From NCBI GenBank assembly GCA_024275615.1, contig JAJRYU010000652.1, forward strand, positions 1 through 22,412: DNA of 22,412 bases, given 5' to 3'. Under the pieces are notes generated by a model. It was given only the letters and a program-made list of their open reading frames with translations. It ran no database searches and had not been told where the DNA came from. Made by a program: the position numbers and the translations under genes. Positions 14,324 to 22,412 of the stretch are shown here, in pieces. The stretch comes from Planctomycetota bacterium. Lineage in GTDB: Bacteria; Planctomycetota; GCA-002687715; DRQF01. Each line of letters starts with the position of its first letter. The stretch's first letter is position 1.

Positions 14324-15439
14324 CTATCCGAGACTGAAGATTGTGATCGCCGCAATCGCAGCGGCCAGCGGCAAGGTGCAAACCCAAGCGAGGAGGATGC
14401 CGGCGATGGACCGATAGTGTGCCGATTTCGTCACCACTCCGATCCCAAGAAGAGAACCTACCGAGACATGTGTCGTGGAAACCGGGACACCAAATCGACT
14501 GGCGACAATGACCAAAAATCCGGTAACGAAGTTGGCCGACACAGCTTGGCCATGATTCATGTCGGTAATACCACGCCCCATGGTTTCGGCAACCTTCCGG
14601 GCGTTGATGAGTCCGCCGAGCGCCATGACCAAGGCCACAGCGGCGAGACCCCATTTGATGTCAAGAACTTGCACCACGAGAAGAAGCGCTGCGATCTTCG
14701 GAGTATCATGGAGACCCCTGGCAAAACTCACGACTCCGGCGCTGAGAAAGTGAGCGCGGTCGACAAGATCTTGCATGTTGATCCCCAAAAACCTGCCAAC
14801 ATAGCGTTGTTTGCAAGTCGATTCTTCGCCCAAGTGAACGGCAAGCTCTGGCCTTGTTTGTTCGGCGGCGAACATCGCAACGGGAAGAGGAACCGGAACG
14901 ACTTTTTCCTCGCATCCCACGCAGATACACCATTCCTTGGTAATTCCAGTCCTGACACGGATCCATCGTCCAACTGAATAGACGGCAGCGCCAAGGACGA
15001 GAGCGATGAGCGGGCTGACCAGAAGAGGTACAAGGAATGTCGAGGTCAAGACCTGCCAATTGACGCCCCCTGAATTCGCTCCCATGCCAGCACCCACAAG
15101 AGCCCCGACAAGACCGTGAGTTGTCGAAATCGGCAACCCGGCAAACGTGGCAATAAGAACAGTCGCTCCAGCGCCTACGGCCACAGCCAAGAGAAAAGTC
15201 TCCGAACCGACAAGGTCAGTGGGAACAAGACCTTTGCCAGAGAAAGACTTCAAGAGGGCTTGAGCAAACAACAGCGAGCAGATGGATCCGAGAAGGGTAC
15301 AAAACGTCCCCCAGCGAATCGCCCCTTTGTAGTCGATCGTATCGCTGCCGAAAAGTGTGGCCACACCTTTGAAATTGTCGTTGGCGCCGTTGGAGTAGGC
15401 CAAGAAACAGACAGCAACGAATAACAAGAACGTGATCAT
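14324..15439 (-). CDS. PiT-family inorganic phosphate transporter
   Basis: This 371-residue membrane protein of the PiT (PF01384) family takes up metal-phosphate by cation symport. The first signature is SNGANDNFKGVATLFGS from residue 16; the family's second copy appears as SFARGLHDTPKIAALLL in the second half. A central loop carries a CICVGC cysteine pair, and the rest is made of long hydrophobic helices rich in Gly and Ala, with the repeated GLPISTTHG / GVPVSTTHVSVG motif in each half. The ATG at 15437-15439 is preceded by AAGGAG at five bases, which rules out the frame extension of about 29 residues upstream. The second signature has His where Asn is usual (GLND to GLHD). No phoU-like partner gene is adjacent. 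Confidence 0.9.
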   Translation of the reverse strand: MITFLLFVAVCFLAYSNGANDNFKGVATLFGSDTIDYKGAIRWGTFCTLLGSICSLLFAQALLKSFSGKGLVPTDLVGSETFLLAVAVGAGATVLIATFAGLPISTTHGLVGALVGAGMGANSGGVNWQVLTSTFLVPLLVSPLIALVLGAAVYSVGRWIRVRTGITKEWCICVGCEEKVVPVPLPVAMFAAEQTRPELAVHLGEESTCKQRYVGRFLGINMQDLVDRAHFLSAGVVSFARGLHDTPKIAALLLVVQVLDIKWGLAAVALVMALGGLINARKVAETMGRGITDMNHGQAVSANFVTGFLVIVASRFGVPVSTTHVSVGSLLGIGVVTKSAHYRSIAGILLAWVCTLPLAAAIAAITIFSLG

Positions 15440-15627
15440 GGAGACTCCTTCGGGGCCGCAGGGCGACTTACTCGCAGCAAGTTGGCAACCGAGACAGCAA
15501 CGTCCATTCTCAAGGAGATGTTCCAAGAATTCGTTCGGGAATTGGAAAAGTCGGGTTTCGGGAAGGAATCCCGTTTGTAAGCAAAAGGTAAAATCGCTGA
15601 GCTGTCCTTCGATGCTCTTTCGAAGAG

Positions 15628-16896
15628 TTAGTTCAATTCCAGTGTCAAATCGGCGGTGTAGGCCACAAGAGGATCGTGACGGTTGTGCCGAGAACGTAAG
15701 ACGCTCGACAAAGTCCGGAATAGCCGCCCCGCGAATATCTTCTTGCCCTGCAACACAACAACGACGTTCTTTTCTAAATCTAGCATCTCATCGTTGAGCA
15801 GAAGGACAACCTTCTTGATGCCAGACACGGATGAGAGCGTGATTTCTTGTCCCTTAATTTCGGCAGTAATCTCGGCCCGTGATTTTGCCTCATGAAGGGG
15901 CACCACTAACCAGTAGAATTGCTCATGTATGACATCGTCCTGCTTCCACACGACTTTGTGGGGATATGGGTTTCTGGTGAACTTGGCCATCCAACCAAGC
16001 GCGATCGCGTCTTGTCTCTTCATCCAATGTCCCAGCCCAGGGTGGACTCTGACTTCGTGGGGATAACCTTGAGGATCTTGAGTACGCAATGCGGCAAGCT
16101 TGAGCCGCCATTCGTTAGCAACTTGATTGCGTTTGAAAGCGCTATCCAAGGCTCCGACTTGGAGAATGAAGCCAATGTTTCGCAACCCGAGAGGGGATGT
16201 TTCATTGGGATGCCCTGCCATCATTGCCGCTGCCGCCCAACGATCTGCCATCCTTGGAGCGAGTTGATAAACACCATCACCTCCCGCTGAATACCCCATG
16301 ATATAGACACGATTGGGATTGACTCCCATGTGAATGATCGCCCCTTCGATGAGTCGATCCAAGAATTCGTCGATGTGGGCTTGGTGCCACATGTTCCATG
16401 AATCCGTCGGTGCCCGGGGTGCCAGATAGAGACCTTGCTTGGGTGAATAAAGTCTGATCTGATTGCGCCATTGGGAGTCATTCACCTCAGGCGTTGTCGC
16501 TCCGCCGCCGTGAAGCGAGATATAGAAGTCCCAACCGTTCTTGGGTTTCTTGCCGAAGAGGCGGAATTCAAACTTCATCTTCCTCTTGCCGAGTTGAATG
16601 ACCTTCTTATCCCATTCCGACTTCAACTTTGCTCTCGATTCTTTCACGTATTGAGCCCAAAGGCGCTGATGAGCCAATTCTGCGTCAGCCTGCGACAATG
16701 GTATGAGTAGCTCCCGTGTGCCAATTTTCGCCCAGCGCTTTTGTGGTGATAGGAAAAGCAAACGATTGAGGGTCGCCCGCACAGATTCGGAGCTTGCCTT
16801 GCTCCTGAGACGAGTTTTTTCTTGGGCACCCAAGGGTAGAACCACCACTCCAAGAGCGACAACCAGAAGGCAAGACAAACATTTTTCTCTATACAT
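15628..16896 (-). CDS. Secreted alpha/beta hydrolase (esterase/PHB-depolymerase-like)
   Basis: The 422-residue protein begins with a signal peptide (residues 1-24, hydrophobic core LLVVALGVVVLPLGA, cleavage probably before QEK). The hydrolase core starts near 110. It shows the oxyanion motif SLHGGG (127-132), the nucleophile elbow GYSAGGDG with Ser203, Asp251 in VGALDS and His290 in GLGHWM. This pattern resembles secreted feruloyl-esterase or polyhydroxyalkanoate-depolymerase-type proteins that cleave esters outside the cytoplasm. A C-terminal beta-rich part (from about 340) has no assigned role. The start at 16896 is supported by GGGAG eight bases upstream and by the signal peptide; a longer open frame to 17259 would lose both and would overlap the divergent gene. 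The substrate is unknown. Confidence 0.83.
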   Translation of the reverse strand: MYREKCLSCLLVVALGVVVLPLGAQEKTRLRSKASSESVRATLNRLLFLSPQKRWAKIGTRELLIPLSQADAELAHQRLWAQYVKESRAKLKSEWDKKVIQLGKRKMKFEFRLFGKKPKNGWDFYISLHGGGATTPEVNDSQWRNQIRLYSPKQGLYLAPRAPTDSWNMWHQAHIDEFLDRLIEGAIIHMGVNPNRVYIMGYSAGGDGVYQLAPRMADRWAAAAMMAGHPNETSPLGLRNIGFILQVGALDSAFKRNQVANEWRLKLAALRTQDPQGYPHEVRVHPGLGHWMKRQDAIALGWMAKFTRNPYPHKVVWKQDDVIHEQFYWLVVPLHEAKSRAEITAEIKGQEITLSSVSGIKKVVLLLNDEMLDLEKNVVVVLQGKKIFAGRLFRTLSSVLRSRHNRHDPLVAYTADLTLELN

Positions 16897-17026
16897 CGAT
16901 CGGGCTCCCATTTTCAGCGTCCAATGTGTTCCTTGATGGGCCATCTGGCGGCGACATGAGTTTTCTTGCAATCGTACCCAAGTCGGCGGCGAATCTGGAC
17001 GATACAGGGTCAGGAGAAGAGATTCC

Positions 17027-19024
17027 ATGATCGCAGCTCGAACGAGTCGAAAAGAGTTCATTGCCTTAGCAACCGTTGCCACATTGATTTTAGCCCTTGT
17101 GGGGTTCATTTCATGGAATGATAACGATGGCATTGAGATCGAAGACAGCCAAGAAGTAAGCCTCGATGATCTAAATGAGGGCAAAGTCCCCGACCGCGCC
17201 CAAGAGATCGCTGACCAGAAGCTTCGAGAACTAAAGGGCCTGCCGACGAAACTGGGCACAAAAGTCGATGGGCGCTCCCATCTTCATGGGGGTTACGGGG
17301 CGACATTTCGTGTCGTAGACGAGGAATCCGGGACCGGCGTTTCCGGTGCTGTTGTCTTGTTCATGCCTCAAAAAGCCGCGAGCGAAATCGACTGGAAATG
17401 GCGCCGCGAAGATGTGGTACGACGTAGTGGCCGCCGACTCAAAGCAGACCACTGGGGAGACGTTCGCATTCAGAGCTTTATTGGCTCTGCCTTGGTCATA
17501 TGTGAACACAAGGGCAAGTACGGCGAGCTCTATATCAAGTCGTTCTATGATGTCATGACCAAAAAGAACGAGCTCAAGATTAAGACTGATCCGGCAGTCA
17601 AGATCCAAGTCATCGACGCCAAGGGCCGTGGAGTCAGAGGAGTACCCGTCGCCTTGTGGCGCGACAACTTCGAGGCCAACTTGGCAACCAAGGGACGCGC
17701 TCCTCGGCGCATTCTCATCTGGACTGGCACCACTTATGGTCCAAGTGGCATCGCATTCGCGCGCCGCAGTTTGGGACAAAAGAGCAGCAAGTTCGCAAGT
17801 GATGATGGTTGGGACGGACCATTGGCTGCTCAATTGAGCAAGGGCGGAATCAAAGCGAGTTTTTATTTCCCACCCCTCATCCCTCAGACACTCTTCGATG
17901 AACTCAATGCTCAGAGGAATACTGACACACTCAACGACGCTAGTGGCATCACGCGCGCTCTCTTGGAACAAGTAGTCGAAGTCAACATCACCTCTGAAGG
18001 GCCGCAATGCCGCCCCCTCGAATTGCCCGCCACGGGCGCTATCAAATTGGTATTGTACCAAGATGATGGTTCTCTCTATGAAGATGCCTGCGTCGTTTGG
18101 ATTGGCTCCTACTCGGGACAAAGAGAAAAAGGCCCATCAAACAGCAACAAACCCATAGACTTTGATCCCAAATTGCAATCGATTTCCGCGGGCAGCGTGC
18201 CTTTCATGGCAAACAGAGGTGTGGTCGTCTTGCCTCATGTCGGATTGTTTTCGACCTTTGACATTACCGTCATGCCAATAAACAAGAGCCACGATGCCGT
18301 CGAGATGGTGGTGAATGGGCCAACGCAGGCAAGACAAATTCGCACCATTGCCGTTCCCCTAGGGCCGGAGCGTCCGATTTTCACTGGACTCATCCAAGAT
18401 AGCGAAGGCAATGCCTTTGCACTGGAGAAAATCGATATCGCCATGGCCATTCCCGGTGTCGGCGCAGAGGGCGCGGCCGTCAAGAGGCAAAGAGTGAAAA
18501 CCGACAAAGACGGGCGCTTTGAAATCCGCGTCCCTGTGGAATTTGTCCGCTACGAAAAAGTCGAAATGCGCATTGTCGCCCTTAGAAAAAACCCCTTGGA
18601 ACTGCCTCCCTCCGCCGCTGCTCTGATCAAGGCGCCCTCCCCCGCGACAGTGAGCGATGCTGGAGTTTTCAAACTGAGCCGCCGCGGCCTTATCTGTCGC
18701 GGGCGCGTGTTGAACGAACTCAAGCGTCCGGTCGCGGGTGCCTCCATCTTGATCTTGCGCAACCCTTTTCCCTACCAATCCAAGCGGCAAAATGGTGATT
18801 CTCGTGTCCATGCCCTCACTCAAGCAGCCGATGTGCAGGTACAAGTAGCTGCCATCACCAGCAACAAGCAAGGATACTTCACCTTTGGCGGCTACATCTA
18901 CGACGGCATCTGGGAAATGGTTGTTTCCCACGGTGAAGGGATGGAAGCAAGAGAAGCCAGATTCGAATTCACGCCCGGCGAAAAGAATATGCAAGTCCGC
19001 ATTGACCTCGTGCCGCAGCGTTGA
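17027..19024 (+). CDS. Membrane-anchored protein with carboxypeptidase-regulatory-like domains
   Basis: The 665-residue protein has an N-terminal membrane segment (about 11-29, FIALATVATLILALVGFI) with positive residues before it, then a large extracytoplasmic part. At least five beta-sandwich units of the carboxypeptidase-regulatory-like type can be seen. Their starts lie near residues 90 (VVDEESGTGVSGAVVLF), 187 (VIDAKGRGVRGVPVALW), 337 (LYQDDGSLYEDACVVWI), 448 (LIQDSEGNAFALEKIDI) and 552 (RVLNELKRPVAGASILIL). Such domains act as adhesion or scaffold modules, and no catalytic motif is evident. AGGAG lies ten bases before the ATG. It is divergent from the secreted hydrolase across 130 bases and is followed in the same direction by a gene of unknown function. 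A role in the cell envelope is inferred. Confidence 0.75.
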   Translation: MIAARTSRKEFIALATVATLILALVGFISWNDNDGIEIEDSQEVSLDDLNEGKVPDRAQEIADQKLRELKGLPTKLGTKVDGRSHLHGGYGATFRVVDEESGTGVSGAVVLFMPQKAASEIDWKWRREDVVRRSGRRLKADHWGDVRIQSFIGSALVICEHKGKYGELYIKSFYDVMTKKNELKIKTDPAVKIQVIDAKGRGVRGVPVALWRDNFEANLATKGRAPRRILIWTGTTYGPSGIAFARRSLGQKSSKFASDDGWDGPLAAQLSKGGIKASFYFPPLIPQTLFDELNAQRNTDTLNDASGITRALLEQVVEVNITSEGPQCRPLELPATGAIKLVLYQDDGSLYEDACVVWIGSYSGQREKGPSNSNKPIDFDPKLQSISAGSVPFMANRGVVVLPHVGLFSTFDITVMPINKSHDAVEMVVNGPTQARQIRTIAVPLGPERPIFTGLIQDSEGNAFALEKIDIAMAIPGVGAEGAAVKRQRVKTDKDGRFEIRVPVEFVRYEKVEMRIVALRKNPLELPPSAAALIKAPSPATVSDAGVFKLSRRGLICRGRVLNELKRPVAGASILILRNPFPYQSKRQNGDSRVHALTQAADVQVQVAAITSNKQGYFTFGGYIYDGIWEMVVSHGEGMEAREARFEFTPGEKNMQVRIDLVPQR

Positions 19025-19073
19025 ATGACACCCAACCCCACCCATCCTCTCTTGCCTGCCTGTGAAGGTTGGC

Positions 19074-19090
19074 AAGTTGCATGGCAACTT
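19074..19090. other. Small inverted repeat in the gap between the anchored protein and the next gene
   Basis: AAGTTGC and GCAACTT (7 bp) flank the trinucleotide ATG, 50 bases after the stop of the anchored protein. It could be a weak terminator or operator; there is no T tract. Confidence 0.25.
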
Positions 19091-19170
19091 TGCTACCATG
19101 GCTGAACTCATTCACGAGGTCGTGATCAAAAAAACCGCGCGGTGATGAAAGATCCTGGGAGGCAAGACCG

Positions 19171-20172
19171 ATGACTCGTCGATTCTGCGGAGAAAAACTC
19201 GAAGCCGCACAAGAAGACCTCTTCCTGGCTGAGATTGCACGAGAGGATGAGAAAACTCTGACGATCACCTTGGCTGGTCCAGGTAGAATCGTCATGTTTG
19301 AGTGTAGCGGCCTCAGTGCCTTTCTCCTCGCTCATGAGAGCTTGGATCCGGATGTATTGCCCCGCGAGCTCATTCTCGACGATGAATTCCTGCTGTCGTC
19401 AATAACTGAGTTTGAAGCCACAAACGAAATCTCCGCTCGATTGCGCGAGGTGAGCAAGGAATACACGCAAGACGTTCTACTCGCCTCCAAGTTCACCTCG
19501 TTGGACGGCGATTTGGACACACTCATATCTGCTCCTCTGCACTTGAATCTGCGCATCGAGTCTTGGCGCCTTGAACCTCAGCCCATTGATCTGCATCTTC
19601 TGATCGGCTGCGAAGATCTTGTTCTTGCCGATGAAGACGGTGAGATTGACATCAAGGCCAACGACGGGGTCATAACGAATCCGGTAAGCAAAAACCCTGC
19701 TCCAAAATACACGCCCCCCTCAGAATCAGCCTACGAGGTCGAGCCTTCGGAACTGCCTCCGGAGATGGAATCCACTCTGCGGCTCTTCTTCGAATCGGGG
19801 CTCAGCGACGACTTCGTGACATTGGCGCGTGTTATTGCAAATTTCGAAATGAGTGCAGCAGAACATGAAGCCTACTTGGCCGAGCATTATCATGCTCTTT
19901 TCGACTGGAGCTACGCTAGAGCCTTGGAAAGCTGGTGCCAACAGGGTGACCTTGCCAACGTCCGCATGCGCGGCATCATTCATTCTCGAGCGGAAGATGG
20001 TATCAGCGCGATCAATGAAGAGTGCGTTTGGAGTTTCTCGATGGCGAAGCGCGCTCAAGGCTGGATAATTCGCAATTGGTCGACTTCTTGGCCCTCGGTC
20101 GGCAGTGCACCCTCCCTTTCCGCTGACCAAAAGACGTGGTTAACAAGCTGGAGTTCCGGACCCGTGATTTGA
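19171..20172 (+). CDS. Hypothetical protein, acidic, possible NTF2-like C-terminus
   Basis: I do not recognise this 333-residue protein. It has no signal peptide and no membrane segment, and it is acidic, with a Pro/Glu-rich linker near residues 180-200 that separates two parts. The N-terminal part (about 1-165) alternates short strands and charged helices. The C-terminal part (about 195-333) contains FFESGLSDDFVTLARVI and ends with EECVWSFSMAKRAQGWIIRN, a helix-then-strands pattern that may be NTF2/SnoaL-like. GGAGG lies 8 bases before the ATG, so the start is good. The gene follows the anchored protein with a 146-base gap and is convergent with the MFS transporter. It may be a lineage-specific cytoplasmic protein. 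Confidence 0.7.
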   Translation: MTRRFCGEKLEAAQEDLFLAEIAREDEKTLTITLAGPGRIVMFECSGLSAFLLAHESLDPDVLPRELILDDEFLLSSITEFEATNEISARLREVSKEYTQDVLLASKFTSLDGDLDTLISAPLHLNLRIESWRLEPQPIDLHLLIGCEDLVLADEDGEIDIKANDGVITNPVSKNPAPKYTPPSESAYEVEPSELPPEMESTLRLFFESGLSDDFVTLARVIANFEMSAAEHEAYLAEHYHALFDWSYARALESWCQQGDLANVRMRGIIHSRAEDGISAINEECVWSFSMAKRAQGWIIRNWSTSWPSVGSAPSLSADQKTWLTSWSSGPVI

Positions 20173-20195
20173 AGAAAGACGTGCTCGGGCAAAGC

Positions 20196-21374
20196 TCAAC
20201 AAATCACCCGGTTCTTGGTTAGCTTCATGACACCAATCGTGATCAGAATACCAAACAGAAGACCCAGACCGAGCATGACGGGATGCTGGCCGTTGCCGTC
20301 GATGAGAAGGCCAATGAAAGGCGCGATCACCAAGAAAGACCCGCGAAAGAACAGACTCCTGAGCGAAAGGAACCCAGCACGATCCGCCGACGTGATGAGG
20401 CGCTGTTCTTCGTGTTGGAGTACAGGACCAAACATGCCTCGCATCAAAGTCAGGGCGTAGTAGAACGCAAATCCGAATAAGGCATGAGTCAAACCCAGAC
20501 CAACATAACCAGCCATGACGAGAAATAGGCAGACAAGGAGGAGTCGTTTCGCACCCCACCGCTTGCTCAGCCGATGGCTGAAAAGAGCGCCAAAAGCGAC
20601 CATGTAATTGGCAACCGCCCACAGGGGACCGAGCCACGATTCCTCAAGACCGCTTTCCAAGGCGTAGAGCTGAATGGTCCAGACGGGAATGAAAGAGGCC
20701 ATTCCCAAGACGATGATGGTGTAGAAGAGTGCCCTCAGTGGCGGACTGTCTTTCAGCACATGCTTCAGCATGTTCTTGATCTGGGCCCAGTTGTCCGTTG
20801 TCGGTGGGCGATGGCGACTGGGTTCGACAAGGCGGGCCGCCACGAACAAGGCCACGCCCCAAACGACCATCTCGACGAAAAACGGCGAGCGATTGGCAAA
20901 TGCATAGAGAAAACCAGCAACAATCGCTGCGCTCCCTTCTCCCAATTGTCCCCAGAACTTCATCCGCCCCGACCACTTGGCATAGTGCTCTTCTTGGTCA
21001 GTCTCCTTGAGGGATTCATAGAGCAAGGCCACGTCAGTCCCTGAAACCAAGGCCAGCCCGCCGCCAAGAACTAACTCTGCCACGACAACCTGAAAGAAAG
21101 TGTTGGCTATGGCATAGAGGCCCCAACCAACGACTTGCGTAAAACAAGCGATAAGCAAGCTACGTTTGTAGCCGATACGATCGGCAAGGTAGCCGGAAGG
21201 GAATTCAAGGAGGAGCATCGCTAGACCGAAGCTACCCTGGAGCCACATGATCTCCTGGACACTCATGCCGATGTCTCTCGTGTAGAACACGGAAATAATC
21301 GCCATGGGGAAAAGGCTCATTTGCAAGGCATGAAACATGCAAATGAGTCTGGGATTTTGCGACAGGGGCTTCAT
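20196..21374 (-). CDS. Major facilitator superfamily transporter
   Basis: The product of about 392 residues has a typical MFS make-up: two halves of hydrophobic helices joined by a charged central loop (EPSRHRPPTTDNWAQ). The loop between helices 2 and 3 carries motif A as GYLADRIGYKRS, and the second half has SHRLSKRWGAKR at the equivalent place. It resembles putative drug or metabolite exporters, and the substrate is not apparent. The start is unsure: ATG at 21374 is chosen, with only a weak GGG upstream, while a GTG at 21398 adds eight residues but has no ribosome site. It is divergent from the TerB-like gene and convergent with the unknown gene, so it is probably a single unit. Confidence 0.85.
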   Translation of the reverse strand: MKPLSQNPRLICMFHALQMSLFPMAIISVFYTRDIGMSVQEIMWLQGSFGLAMLLLEFPSGYLADRIGYKRSLLIACFTQVVGWGLYAIANTFFQVVVAELVLGGGLALVSGTDVALLYESLKETDQEEHYAKWSGRMKFWGQLGEGSAAIVAGFLYAFANRSPFFVEMVVWGVALFVAARLVEPSRHRPPTTDNWAQIKNMLKHVLKDSPPLRALFYTIIVLGMASFIPVWTIQLYALESGLEESWLGPLWAVANYMVAFGALFSHRLSKRWGAKRLLLVCLFLVMAGYVGLGLTHALFGFAFYYALTLMRGMFGPVLQHEEQRLITSADRAGFLSLRSLFFRGSFLVIAPFIGLLIDGNGQHPVMLGLGLLFGILITIGVMKLTKNRVIC

Positions 21375-21498
21375 CGGCCCATGTTGCCAAGAAGTCACTG
21401 GGGTTTACACGCGATTCGCTAGAAGAGGACCGGAGATTGCCCCTCGAAAGCCCGGCGTATTGGGCTATACTCCCCTTGAACCACAATGGAGACCCCTC

Positions 21499-22377
21499 AT
21501 GTCCCACGCCATCGATTTCAGCGCCATACCGGACCAAGAGCGTGTCGCCTTCTACGGCCTCCTCTTTGCCATTGCCGCTGCCGATGGTTCATTCGACGCT
21601 GAAGAAATGGTCGTGATTCAATCCATGCTTGATGTCACTGACATGAATGACGATTCCTTGGAAAAGATTCGCAGCTACCGTGTGAGCCCCCCGGACTTTG
21701 CCGAGTGTCTTGTTGTCTTGGCCGATTGCCGCGATGAACTCCGTCATGGGACGATGATGAGTCTCGTCGACATCGCTTTGGCGGATGGCATCCTGACAGA
21801 AGCTGAGGAGCAGGCTCTCGAAGAAGCTGGACGGGCACTTGCAATCAACGACGAGCAAGTCCAAGCGATGCTAGACCTGGTTGAAGAAGCTGCCGACATT
21901 CTCAATCGCAACTCGTCCACTGACTTGGACAACAGTCAAATCCGAGGGCGCGCTCGTGTCTTGGCAGAAAGTGGCATCACTCATTCTGCAGCGTTTTTCT
22001 CAGGAATCATCAATCGTCTCATCTCTGTTGCCCCGGAAGCGGTCGCCAATGCTCTCAACATTGGCTTGGGACGCATTCCCGGTGCCCCGATTTCCGTGAT
22101 CGTGGGCTCAACTGTTCAAATTACAGTCTCTGAATTGCTCTCCCAGGATAGCCCGGTGATCGGCGATGAGGACGGCCAAAGACGAAAACTAAGGCGTGAA
22201 AGAGCTCATGAAGCCATTGAGCATCTTCAATCCACGATTGAAGAACTCATGGCACTGATTGCTGATAGCAAGAACCAAGGGGCCGACGTCGATATTGATA
22301 TTGAGACTCTTGAAGCCCGCTGCGACGGACTCAGACAACTTGCGCGCACCCGACGCTCAGCTCTGGAAGAAGGCTGA
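21499..22377 (+). CDS. TerB-like domain protein with coiled-coil tail
   Basis: The 292-residue protein opens with a helical TerB-like domain (about 10-135). It carries LFAIAAADGSFDAEEMVVI and, about 80 residues later, DIALADGILTEAEEQAL. This pair of acidic ADG-x-x-x-x-x-E motifs is the family hallmark and probably holds metal. TerB-like domains occur in tellurite-resistance and stress modules, but this gene stands without ter neighbours. Residues 165-230 are more hydrophobic (PGAPISVIVGSTVQIT). The last 70 residues are a charged helix likely to form a coiled coil (AHEAIEHLQSTIEELMALI). GGAG at 21488-21491 is seven bases before the ATG; a longer open frame upstream (to 21337) has no such support. 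The following gene overlaps its stop by one base. Confidence 0.82.
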   Translation: MSHAIDFSAIPDQERVAFYGLLFAIAAADGSFDAEEMVVIQSMLDVTDMNDDSLEKIRSYRVSPPDFAECLVVLADCRDELRHGTMMSLVDIALADGILTEAEEQALEEAGRALAINDEQVQAMLDLVEEAADILNRNSSTDLDNSQIRGRARVLAESGITHSAAFFSGIINRLISVAPEAVANALNIGLGRIPGAPISVIVGSTVQITVSELLSQDSPVIGDEDGQRRKLRRERAHEAIEHLQSTIEELMALIADSKNQGADVDIDIETLEARCDGLRQLARTRRSALEEG

Positions 22378-22412
22378 TGACTGATACCACCATGACGATA
22401 AGCGCCGTCATC
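22377..22412 (+). CDS. Start of a further gene, cut at the window edge
   Basis: An ATG at 22377-22379 overlaps the TGA of the TerB-like gene by one base, and twelve codons stay open to the window end (MTDTTMTISAVI). GGAAG and AAGG lie close upstream. The overlap suggests translational coupling, but a second ATG at 22392 is also possible and no family can be named. Confidence 0.4.
   Translation, partial: MTDTTMTISAVI

Noticed and set aside
15440..15526. 29-residue N-terminal extension of the PiT transporter
   Set aside because: AAGGAG lies ideally before the inner ATG at 15439 and the extension has no membrane or family features.
15607..15625. Six-bp hairpin just after the secreted hydrolase stop
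   Set aside because: The stem is short with a 7-base loop and only a weak, distant T-rich stretch, so a terminator cannot be claimed.
16897..17259. N-terminal extension of the secreted hydrolase
   Set aside because: It would bury the signal peptide, lacks a ribosome site as good as that at 16896, and overlaps the divergent anchored-protein gene.
21443..21471. Promoter with TATACT (21466-21471) ahead of the TerB-like gene
   Set aside because: The -10-like hexamer is good, but no -35 is present at 16-18 bases; the nearest TTGCCC is 23 bases away.
1..22412. Insertion sequences, CRISPR arrays, tRNA or rRNA genes, phage genes
   Set aside because: No transposase or integrase motifs, regularly spaced direct repeats, or clover-leaf or rRNA sequence were seen on either strand.

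Overview
The window carries about fifteen complete bacterial protein genes plus one gene cut at each end. They are packed on both strands, mostly as single genes or short pairs. Base composition is moderately GC-rich by eye. GTG and TTG starts occur beside ATG, and many starts have a recognisable AGGAG- or GGAG-type ribosome site. Several traits fit a Planctomycetota-like or similar deep-branching Gram-negative bacterium: an FHA phospho-threonine reader, a lipoprotein made of repeats, a membrane-anchored protein with carboxypeptidase-regulatory-like domains, and a secreted hydrolase. That assignment is inference; there is no rRNA or tRNA gene here to settle it. I see no mobile element, CRISPR array, phage gene or structural RNA.

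Left part (1-5900). The window opens inside a thiamine-diphosphate enzyme of the acetolactate synthase (AlsS-like) type. A leader with two stem-loops follows, and then the most striking gene, a tungsten/molybdopterin aldehyde:ferredoxin oxidoreductase (AOR) with an N-terminal FHA domain on a long charged Pro/Ala/Lys/Glu linker. A GC-rich terminator ends this block. Next come an AlkC-like HEAT-repeat DNA alkylation repair protein and, convergent with it, a YheT-like alpha/beta hydrolase.

Cofactor part (6000-10500). After a beta-hydroxyacid dehydrogenase there is a two-gene minus-strand operon for the last steps of molybdenum/tungsten cofactor synthesis. Its first gene encodes a MoaD-like domain, ending in the expected Gly-Gly, fused in frame to MoeA. 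The second is a MoeA fused to a substrate-binding-protein-like (PBP) domain, coupled to the first by a TTGA stop/start overlap. The operon has a consensus -10 promoter bracketed by three copies of a 7-bp motif. An AOR with two distinct MoeA proteins recalls archaeal tungsten enzymes, so the likely shared theme is a tungsten (or Mo) aldehyde-oxidising enzyme, its cofactor machinery, and FHA-based phospho-control.

Right part (10600-22412). This holds a lipoprotein of ten acidic Asp/Asn repeats, a tRNA-dihydrouridine synthase, a DCC-family (DUF393) protein, a PiT phosphate transporter, and a secreted alpha/beta hydrolase. Then come a large anchored protein of repeated beta-sandwich domains, an unrecognised 333-residue protein, a major facilitator (MFS) transporter and a TerB-like protein that overlaps the start of a further gene running off the edge. 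These look like ordinary housekeeping and cell-envelope genes with no clear common pathway.
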